Part shown: piece after piece, positions 33,087-39,985 of the stretch
Layout: the number at the start of each line of letters is the position of its first letter
How positions within the stretch are numbered: position 1 is the stretch's first letter
Origin: Nonomuraea endophytica
GTDB taxonomy: Bacteria > Actinomycetota > Actinomycetes > Streptosporangiales > Streptosporangiaceae
Direction: 5' to 3'
DNA length: 64,000 bases
Assembly (NCBI RefSeq): GCF_014203235.1
Contig: NZ_JACHIN010000007.1
Coordinates: 112,711-176,710 of the forward strand
Made by a program: the position numbers and the translations under genes
Notes under the pieces: model-generated
Database searches by the model: none
The model's input: the letters and a program-made list of their open reading frames with translations, nothing else
Told to the model about the DNA's origin: nothing

Positions 33087-34715
33087 CTATCCCTGGTGCC
33101 GGTAGAAGGTCGTGGGGATGGGGTCGAGCGGCGTGTTGCCGAGGATCAGGTCGGCGGACTTCTCGGCGAGCATCATGACGGGAGCATAGATGTTGCCGTT
33201 CGTCACGTACGGCATCGCCGAGGCGTCGACCACCCGCAGCCCCTCCAGCCCGTGCACGCGCATCGTCTCCGGGTCCAGGACCGACATCTCGTCCACGCCC
33301 ATCCGGGCGGTGCACGACGGGTGGAGGGCGGTCTCGCCGTCCTTGCGCACCCAGTCGAGTATCTGCTCGTCGGTCTCCACCTCGGGCCCCGGGGAGATCT
33401 CGCCGCCGTTCAGCCCGTCCCAGGCGGGCTGGGCCAGGATGGCGCGGGCGTGCCGGATCGCCTCCACCCACTCCCTGCGGTCCTGGTCGGTGGACAGGTA
33501 GTTGAAGCGGAGCTGCGGCTTGACCCGGACGTCCGTCGAGGTGATGCGGACCGAGCCGCGGGCGTCGGAGTACATGGGGCCGATGTGCACCTGGTAGCCG
33601 TGCCCGCCGGCCGGGGCCGAGCCGTCGTAGCGGACCGCGATCGGCAGGAAGTGGAACATCAGGTTCGGGTAGGCGACCTCGTCGTTGGAGCGGATGAAGC
33701 CGCCGGCCTCGAAGTGGTTGGTGGCGCCCGGCCCGCGCCGCAGGAACAGCCAGTTCGCGCCGATGAACGGCCGGCGCCACATGGCCAGCGACGGCTGCAT
33801 CGAGACCGGCTTCAGGCAGGCGTGCTGGACGTAGACCTCCAGGTGGTCCTGCAGGTGCTCGCCGACGCCCGGCAGGTCGTGCACGACGGGCACGCCGGCC
33901 TGCTCCAGCACCGCCTTGGGGCCGACGCCGGAGACCTGGAGCAGTTGCGGGGTGTTGATCGCGCCGCCGCAGAGGACGACCTCCTTGGCCGCGATCCGCT
34001 CGCCGTCGCAGATGACGCCGACCGCCCTGGCGCCCTCGAAGACGACCTTCTCGACGAAGGCGCGGGTGCGGCTGGTCAGGTTGGGGCGGCGCCGTACCGG
34101 ATGGAGGTAGGCGCGGGCGGCGCTCAGGCGGCGGCCGCGGTGGAGGTTGCGGTCGAAGGCGGCGAAACCCTCCTGGCGGAAGCCGTTCACGTCGTCGGTG
34201 AGCGGGTGGCCGGCCTCCTGGACCGCCTTGAAGAACGCCTCGAACAGCGGACCCTCGGCGCGGCCCCGCTCCAGCTTGAGCGGGCCGTCGCCGCCGCGCC
34301 ACTCGCCGCCGGGATCGGCGAGGCAGTTCTCCATCTTCTTGAAGTACGGCAGGCAGTGGGCGTAGTCCCAGGACTTCATACCCGGGTCGGCCGCCCAGCG
34401 CTCGTAGTCCAGCGGGTTGCCGCGCTGGAAGATCATGCCGTTGATGCTGCTGGAGCCGCCGAGCACCTTGCCGCGGGCGTGGTAGACGCGGCGGTCGTTC
34501 ATGTGCGGCTCGGGCTCGGACTCGTACTTCCAGTCGTAGAAGCGGCTGCCGATGGGGAACATGAGCGCCGCCGGCATGTGGATGAACACGTCCCACGGGT
34601 AGTCGGGCCGGCCCGCCTCCAGCACCAGCACGCTGACCGAGGGGTCGGCGCTGAGCCGGTTGGCGAGCGCACAGCCCGCCGACCCCCCTCCCACGATGAC
34701 GAAATCGAAGCTCAC
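33087..34715 (-). CDS. betA: GMC oxidoreductase, choline-dehydrogenase-like
   Basis: A 542-residue FAD enzyme with the dinucleotide motif VIVGGGSAGCALANRL (6-21), the GMC signature GKVLGGSSSINGMIFQRG near 93, and the active-site region LHPSCTARMG near 465 followed by LRVVDASAMPYVTNGN near 497. It resembles BetA, which oxidises choline toward betaine aldehyde. The GTG start overlaps the stop of a glycine-betaine/choline-type binding protein gene (GTGA), which strongly supports a choline role. No betaine aldehyde dehydrogenase is next to it. Confidence 0.87.
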   Translation of the reverse strand: MSFDFVIVGGGSAGCALANRLSADPSVSVLVLEAGRPDYPWDVFIHMPAALMFPIGSRFYDWKYESEPEPHMNDRRVYHARGKVLGGSSSINGMIFQRGNPLDYERWAADPGMKSWDYAHCLPYFKKMENCLADPGGEWRGGDGPLKLERGRAEGPLFEAFFKAVQEAGHPLTDDVNGFRQEGFAAFDRNLHRGRRLSAARAYLHPVRRRPNLTSRTRAFVEKVVFEGARAVGVICDGERIAAKEVVLCGGAINTPQLLQVSGVGPKAVLEQAGVPVVHDLPGVGEHLQDHLEVYVQHACLKPVSMQPSLAMWRRPFIGANWLFLRRGPGATNHFEAGGFIRSNDEVAYPNLMFHFLPIAVRYDGSAPAGGHGYQVHIGPMYSDARGSVRITSTDVRVKPQLRFNYLSTDQDRREWVEAIRHARAILAQPAWDGLNGGEISPGPEVETDEQILDWVRKDGETALHPSCTARMGVDEMSVLDPETMRVHGLEGLRVVDASAMPYVTNGNIYAPVMMLAEKSADLILGNTPLDPIPTTFYRHQG

Positions 34716-35647
34716 CTGGGGATCCAGTCCTTCCACACGATCTTGTTCTCGTCGACCCACTTCTTGGCGGCCTGCTCCGCGGTCATCTTCTCGTTGACCA
34801 TGTCGCTGGCGACCTTGTTCTGGTGGTCGTTGGTCCAGTTGAAGTTGCGGACCAGTTCGTAGGCCTTGCCGCCGGTGCGGGCGAAGTCCGCGCTGACGAT
34901 CTTGTCCAGGAGGTAGGGCGGGTAGTCGCAGGTCACCGTCTCGGTGTCGGCGTCGCACCCGATAGCGTAAGCGGGCAGGTTGATCTTGACGAGTTTGATC
35001 TTGGTGAACAGCCACTGGGGTTCGTAGAAATACATCAGCAGCGGCCTCTTCTTGGCGGTCGCCTGCTGCGCGGCCTTGATGAGCGCGTCCTCACTGCCGG
35101 AGTAGACGACCTTGAAATTGAGGCCGAGGTTGCGGATGATCGCCTCGTCGTTCGTGACGAAGGTCGGGTCGCCCGCCAAGAACTGTCCGACATTTCCAGA
35201 CTTGGTGGTCTTGAAGAGCGCGGCGTACTTGTTCAAATTTCTATAATTGGTGATGTCTGGATATTTCCTGACCATCCACTCAGGGACATACCATCCGATC
35301 ACCCCTTTGTTCCCCGTCAAACCGGCGGGGACTGCCGCCTTCTTCTCCTCGATCCACTCCTTCTTCTCCGCGGGGTGGCCCCAATTCTCGACGATCACGT
35401 CCACCTTGCCGGCGGCGAAATCGGGCCACGACTTGTCCTCTGTGATCTTTCGCGTCTGCACCTTGTAGCCGAGCTCGTGCTCCAGCAGATAGGCCAGCAC
35501 GCCCGCGGTCGCCTCGTACCCGACCCAGGCGTGCATGTCGATCTTCACGGTGCCCTGCGTGCCGGGGGCGGCCTTGGGCTCCTCACCGGTGCAGGCGGAC
35601 AGCAGCAGGACCGCGACCAGCAGTCCCGCGAGCGGTTTGGTTGGCAT
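34712..35647 (-). CDS. Glycine betaine/choline-type binding lipoprotein 2
   Basis: A 311-residue OpuAC/ProX-like lipoprotein (lipobox LLSAC, Cys19). It has HAWVGYEATAGVLAYLLE, VDVIVENWGHP and VIGWYVPEWMVRKYPDI, close to the preceding paralogue at 35696-36676. ATG 35647 follows GAGGA at good spacing; a GTG one codon earlier is also possible. The gene follows its paralogue by 48 bases and overlaps the choline dehydrogenase. It is somewhat less G+C-rich than its neighbours (for example around 35230-35300), hinting at a separate history. Confidence 0.9.
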   Translation of the reverse strand: MPTKPLAGLLVAVLLLSACTGEEPKAAPGTQGTVKIDMHAWVGYEATAGVLAYLLEHELGYKVQTRKITEDKSWPDFAAGKVDVIVENWGHPAEKKEWIEEKKAAVPAGLTGNKGVIGWYVPEWMVRKYPDITNYRNLNKYAALFKTTKSGNVGQFLAGDPTFVTNDEAIIRNLGLNFKVVYSGSEDALIKAAQQATAKKRPLLMYFYEPQWLFTKIKLVKINLPAYAIGCDADTETVTCDYPPYLLDKIVSADFARTGGKAYELVRNFNWTNDHQNKVASDMVNEKMTAEQAAKKWVDENKIVWKDWIPR

Positions 35648-35695
35648 CACAGGTCCTCGTGGCCGCGGCCCGCTAGGGCCGCGGCCTGCCGGGGG

Positions 35696-36676
35696 TCACT
35701 TGGGAATCCAGGCCTGCCACTTGGCGGTGTTGGCCTCGACCCACTTCTTGGCCGCGTCCTCGCCGGACATGCCGTTGTTGGTCATGTCGTCGGCCACGGC
35801 GTTCTGGTCCTCGTTGGTCCACGTGAAGTTCTTGACCAGGTCGAAGGCCTTGCCTCCGGACGTGGCGAACTTCGTGCTGACGATCTTGTCAAGGTCCATC
35901 TCGGCGTAGTCGCAGGCCACCTTCTTGGGGTCGGCGTCGCAACCGTCGGCGTACGGCGGCAGGTTCACCCTGGCCAGCTCCGTCTTGCTGAAGAGCCAGT
36001 GCGGGTCCCAGAAGTAGAACAGCAGCGGCTTCTTCTGCTCCTGCGCCTGCTGGGCGCCCTTGATCAGGGCCGCCTCCGAGCCGCCGGTGACGACCTTGAG
36101 GTTGAGCTTGAGGTTCTTGATCAGCGCGTCCTCGTTGGACACGTACGACGGGTCGCCGAACAGCAGCTGGCCCTTGTCACCCGACTCGGAGGTCTTGAAC
36201 AGGTCGGCGTACTTGTTCAGGTTCTTGTAGTCGGTGATGCCGGGGTACTTGTCGACCATCCACTTGGGGATGTACCAGCCGATGACGCCCTTGTTGCCGG
36301 TCGAGCCGGCGGTCTGGGCCACCTTCTTCTCGTCGATGTACTGCTTCTTGAGGTCCGGGTGGCCCCAGTTCTCGATGATGACGTCGACGTCGCCGGTCTC
36401 GAAGCCCTCCCAGGCGAGCTGCTCCTTGATCTCCGGCAGTTCGACCGTGTATCCGAGCTCTTTCTTCAGCAGGTAGGCCACCACGTTGGCGCTCGCCTCG
36501 TAGCCCACCCACGGGTTGATCGCGATCTTCACGGTGCCGCCGCCCGAGGCCGGCGCCGCGCTCTGCGAGCCCGACGGCGCGGCGGCCGAGCTGGGCTTGT
36601 CTTCCACCTTGGCTCCGCCGCATCCCGCGACGGCCAGTCCAAGCGTCAGAAGGCCTGCAAGCAGGCGAATCTTCAT
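35696..36676 (-). CDS. Glycine betaine/choline-type binding lipoprotein 1
   Basis: A 326-residue OpuAC/ProX-like lipoprotein (lipobox AVAGC, Cys19), with a Ser/Ala/Pro linker and then INPWVGYEASANVVAYLL, VDVIIENWGHPD and WYIPKWMVDKYPGI. Family members hold quaternary amines in a cage of Trp and Tyr residues, and several fitting aromatics are visible. The ATG overlaps the permease stop (ATGA) and has AGAGGAAG upstream. Two binding proteins for one permease suggest two related ligands. Confidence 0.91.
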   Translation of the reverse strand: MKIRLLAGLLTLGLAVAGCGGAKVEDKPSSAAAPSGSQSAAPASGGGTVKIAINPWVGYEASANVVAYLLKKELGYTVELPEIKEQLAWEGFETGDVDVIIENWGHPDLKKQYIDEKKVAQTAGSTGNKGVIGWYIPKWMVDKYPGITDYKNLNKYADLFKTSESGDKGQLLFGDPSYVSNEDALIKNLKLNLKVVTGGSEAALIKGAQQAQEQKKPLLFYFWDPHWLFSKTELARVNLPPYADGCDADPKKVACDYAEMDLDKIVSTKFATSGGKAFDLVKNFTWTNEDQNAVADDMTNNGMSGEDAAKKWVEANTAKWQAWIPK

Positions 36677-38586
36677 ATCGGCTTCCTCTTTTGGGGGGAC
36701 GGACGCCTGTCGGCGCCCTGCGTGATCCGGTCGAGCATGATGCCCAGCAGCACGATGGCGATTCCGGCGGCGAAGCCCATGCCGAAGTCCGTGCGCTGGG
36801 AGAACCCCGAGACGACGTCGTAGCCGAGCGCGCCACCCCCGACCATGGCGCCGAGCACCACCATGGCCAGCGTCATCACGATGCCCTGGTTGACCGCGAG
36901 CAGGATGGACTTGCGCGCCATCGGCAACTGCACCTTGCGCAGCAGCTGGCCGGGGGTCGACCCGGCCGACAGCGCCGCCTCCACCACGGTCGGCGGCACC
37001 CCGCGCAGCCCTTCCTCCACCAGCCGGACGACCGGCGGCACCGCGTAGATCACCGAGGCGAAGATGGCGGTGAACCGGGTCGCGCCGAACAACGCCAGCG
37101 CCGGCAGCAGGTAGACGAACGAGGGCATCGTCTGGGCGGCGTCCAGCAGCGGGCGCTGGACCGCCGAGAAGCGGGGCGAGCGGGCCGCGGCGATGCCGAG
37201 CAGCAGGCCGATCGCCAGCGTGACCGTCACCGCCACGAAGACCATGGTCAGCGTCTGCATGCTGTGCTCCCACAGCCCGAGCAGGGCGATCGCCAGCAGG
37301 CAGCCGAGCGCCGTCAGCGCCGGGCGCACCCCGGCGGCCCAGAAGGCGAAGGCGAGCACGGCGGCGGCGATCAGCCACCAGGGGGCGGTGGTGAGCACCC
37401 CGTCCAGCGGGTTCAGCAGCAGCCGGGTGGTGAACTCCTTGAGCGCGTCGGTGACCGGGTACCAGGTGCGCTCGGCCCAGCGCACCGCCTCGTTCACCGG
37501 GCCGCCCATCTGCAGCTCCAGCGCGCTGGGGAACTCCGGCGGCAGCGCGTACGCCAGCCCGACGCCCACGGCGGCGATCCCGGCGGCGACGGCCAGCTTG
37601 AGCAGGGACAGGCCCGCGTGGGCCCGCTGCCGGGCCGCCGCCATCGTGGTGCGGTCGAGCACCACGGCCATCACCACGATGGCCAGGCCGGCCGGGAGCA
37701 TGATGCCGACGTTCTCCCTGGACAGGCCCTTGATGATGTCGGAGCCGAGTCCGGGGGCGGCGATCAGGTTGGCGATGACGACCATGGACAGGGCCATCAT
37801 GATCGTCTGGTTGATCGCGAGGGTCATCGTGGAGCGGGCCAGCGGCAGCCGTACCTTGAAGAGGGTCTGCCAGCGGGTGGCGCCGAGCGAGGCCGAGGCC
37901 TCGACGGCGGTGGGCGAGACCTGCTCGATCGCCAGCGCGGTGATGCGGATCGCGGGCGGGATCGCGTAGATGATCGTGGCCGCGACGCCCGCGGGCGCGC
38001 CGATCTGGAAGAACAACACCATCGGCGCCAGGTACGCGAACGTCGGCATGATCTGCATGTAGTCGAGCACCGGCGTGATCGCCCGGCGCAGCCGCGGTGA
38101 GCGGCCCACCCACACGCCCAGGGGCAGCCCGGCCAGCAGCGACAGCAGCACGGCGGTGGCGACCAGGGCGAGGGTGTCGACGCTGTGCTCCCACACGCCC
38201 AGCACGCCGAACGAGGCGAACCCGGCCACGCCCAGCAGCGCGATCCGCCAGCCGCCGGCCAGCCAGCCGATGCCACCCATCACGCCGAGCAGGCCCGGCC
38301 AGCCGAGCGCGTGCAGCACGGTCTCGAAGGTCTGGAACAGGCCGTCGATGAACAGCCGGATGTAGTTGATGAAGTAGAGGAAGACCGGGTTGGCGTTCTT
38401 GTTGTCGTCCACCCACTCGCGCGCGTCGGTGAGCGCGACGAACGTGCCGGCCTCGTCATCGTGTGGGAGCGTTCCCACTCCACGGAAGACGACATAGCCC
38501 ACCGCGAACGCGACCGCCGCCGCTGCGGGCACGGCCCACCTCGGCAGCTTCACGCGGGGCGGGGACCCGACCGCGGTCGCGCTCAT
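36673..38586 (-). CDS. Duplicated (two-module) ProW-type ABC permease
   Basis: A 637-residue permease with two full ProW-like modules in one chain. Each has a WEHS-x-x-TL entry helix (GVWEHSVDTLALV near 131; GLWEHSMQTLTMV near 431), a QxMPxFxYL segment, and an EAA-type coupling loop (VEASASLGATRWQTLFKVRLP; VEAALSAGSTPGQLLRKVQLP). One polypeptide therefore replaces the usual homodimer. It overlaps the ATPase gene upstream and the binding protein gene downstream, both ATGA. Confidence 0.92.
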   Translation of the reverse strand: MSATAVGSPPRVKLPRWAVPAAAAVAFAVGYVVFRGVGTLPHDDEAGTFVALTDAREWVDDNKNANPVFLYFINYIRLFIDGLFQTFETVLHALGWPGLLGVMGGIGWLAGGWRIALLGVAGFASFGVLGVWEHSVDTLALVATAVLLSLLAGLPLGVWVGRSPRLRRAITPVLDYMQIMPTFAYLAPMVLFFQIGAPAGVAATIIYAIPPAIRITALAIEQVSPTAVEASASLGATRWQTLFKVRLPLARSTMTLAINQTIMMALSMVVIANLIAAPGLGSDIIKGLSRENVGIMLPAGLAIVVMAVVLDRTTMAAARQRAHAGLSLLKLAVAAGIAAVGVGLAYALPPEFPSALELQMGGPVNEAVRWAERTWYPVTDALKEFTTRLLLNPLDGVLTTAPWWLIAAAVLAFAFWAAGVRPALTALGCLLAIALLGLWEHSMQTLTMVFVAVTVTLAIGLLLGIAAARSPRFSAVQRPLLDAAQTMPSFVYLLPALALFGATRFTAIFASVIYAVPPVVRLVEEGLRGVPPTVVEAALSAGSTPGQLLRKVQLPMARKSILLAVNQGIVMTLAMVVLGAMVGGGALGYDVVSGFSQRTDFGMGFAAGIAIVLLGIMLDRITQGADRRPSPQKRKPI

Positions 38587-39641
38587 GCCCCGGCCCGTAC
38601 GGCCGGCGTCTCGTGCCCGGCCAGGAAGGAGAGCATGTCGACCCGGTCCACGACGCCGACGAGCTCGTCGCCGTCCATGACCCTGATCGGGTGGCCGGAG
38701 CCCGAGGAGACCTCGATGGCGTCCTTGACCACGGTCGCCGCGGGCAGGGCCGGGCCGTCCAGCGCCTCGCCCGGCTCGGGCGGACGGGCGATCCAGCGCA
38801 GCGTCAGCACGTGGCTGCGCGGCACGTCGCGGACGAAGTCGGCCACGTAGTCGTCGGCGGGCGCGCCGACCAGGTCCTCTGGGGTGCCGAGCTGCACGAT
38901 CGAGCCGGAGCGCATGATGGCGATGCGCTCACCGAGCTTGAGCGCCTCGGACAGGTCGTGGGTGATGAACACCATGGTCTTGCCGACCTCGCGGTGGAGC
39001 CTGATCACCTCGGCCTGCATGTCGCGGCGGATGAGCGGGTCCAGGGCGCTGAAGGGCTCGTCGAAGAGCATGACCTCGGGGTCGACGGCGAGCGCGCGGG
39101 CCAGGCCGACGCGCTGCTGCATGCCGCCGGAGAGCTGGTCGGGGTAGGCGTCGCCGTGTCCGTCGAGGCCGACCAGGGAGAGGATCTCGCGGGCCCGCTC
39201 GTGCCTGGCGGCCTTGGTGGCGCCCTGGACCTCCAGGCCGTAGGCGACATTGTCGATGACGCGGCGGTGGGGCAGCAGCCCGAAGTGCTGGAAGACCATG
39301 CTGACGCGGTGGCGGCGGATCTCGCGCAGGCGCGTGGGGCTCGCCTTGCCGATGTCCTCGCCGCCGATGGAAATCTCGCCGGCGCTCGGTTCGATCAATC
39401 GGGTCAGACAGCGGACCAGTGTGGATTTGCCACTTCCGGACAGGCCCATAACTACGAAGACCTCGCCGGGCCGTACCGTGAAGCTCACGTCCCGTACGGC
39501 GGCCGTGCAGCCGGTCTTCTCGCGGAGAGGGGCGGCTTCGAGATGCTTGTCTTCACTGTTCAGCACCTTTTCGGCGGCGGACCCGAAGATCTTCCAGAGA
39601 CCCTTGACCTCGATGGCCGCGCTCTCGGGAGCAAGCCCCAT
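38583..39641 (-). CDS. Glycine betaine/proline-type ABC transporter ATPase (ProV/OpuAA-like)
   Basis: A 352-residue ATPase with Walker A GLSGSGKST (66-74), LSGGMQQR (170-177) and Walker B VMLFDEP. A C-terminal CBS-like part (about 285-345, ending IRVMDGDELVGVVDRVDML) in this family senses ionic strength or nucleotides. An insertion before Walker A (SAAEKVLNSEDK) matches the ProV pattern. GGGAGG precedes the ATG. It is the first gene of the operon that continues through permease, two binding proteins and choline dehydrogenase. Confidence 0.93.
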   Translation of the reverse strand: MGLAPESAAIEVKGLWKIFGSAAEKVLNSEDKHLEAAPLREKTGCTAAVRDVSFTVRPGEVFVVMGLSGSGKSTLVRCLTRLIEPSAGEISIGGEDIGKASPTRLREIRRHRVSMVFQHFGLLPHRRVIDNVAYGLEVQGATKAARHERAREILSLVGLDGHGDAYPDQLSGGMQQRVGLARALAVDPEVMLFDEPFSALDPLIRRDMQAEVIRLHREVGKTMVFITHDLSEALKLGERIAIMRSGSIVQLGTPEDLVGAPADDYVADFVRDVPRSHVLTLRWIARPPEPGEALDGPALPAATVVKDAIEVSSGSGHPIRVMDGDELVGVVDRVDMLSFLAGHETPAVRAGA

Positions 39642-39985
39642 TTTGCCTCCCGTAGGTAGCTAGGACGGGGGCCAACATATGTGGTGAATAGCGCAAATCA
39701 CAACGTCGTGACCGTCCAGATACCGGGGCGCTTCCCACGCGTTACTGCCTTGGAACGGGACAATCGCCTATACGTGGACAGTCGCCACCTTCCGTGGTTA
39801 TTTCCGGCCGAAAGATGGAGCCCCAGCTTCTCGCCTCATGCGACCCATCACTCGAATTCTGGCGCGTAATGTTCGATTGGCCGCAACAGTCGGCATGTGT
39901 TCCAATTACCCCCACTTGCTGGATTTCCCAAGGGCCCGCACGGCCTTCCATATACGCCGATATGGGCGGCGAGAGGTTGCGTTCG
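39642..39985. other. Divergent promoter region of the betaine operon and conservon 2
   Basis: No gene is convincing here. The stretch is relatively AT-rich, separates divergent operons and holds the shared conservon element at 39896-39911. Open frames that extend the kinase upstream (in-frame ATGs at 39794 and 39962) run through this element, which argues against them. Confidence 0.6.
39896..39911 (+). promoter_or_regulatory. Conservon promoter element, copy 2
   Basis: TGTGTTCCAATTACCC, identical to the minus-strand copy at 22862-22877 and 74 bases before the GTG at 39986. The equal distance supports both the element and the chosen start codon of the kinase. Confidence 0.65.

Noticed and set aside
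35696..38416. Possible 906-residue fusion of permease and binding protein
   Set aside because: The upstream part is out of frame with the permease, and the binding protein has its own ATG, ribosome site and lipoprotein signal at 36676.
39794..39985. N-terminal extension of the conservon 2 kinase from upstream ATGs
   Set aside because: The extension has no match in the other two kinases and runs through the shared promoter element. GTG 39986 keeps the same spacing as conservon 1.
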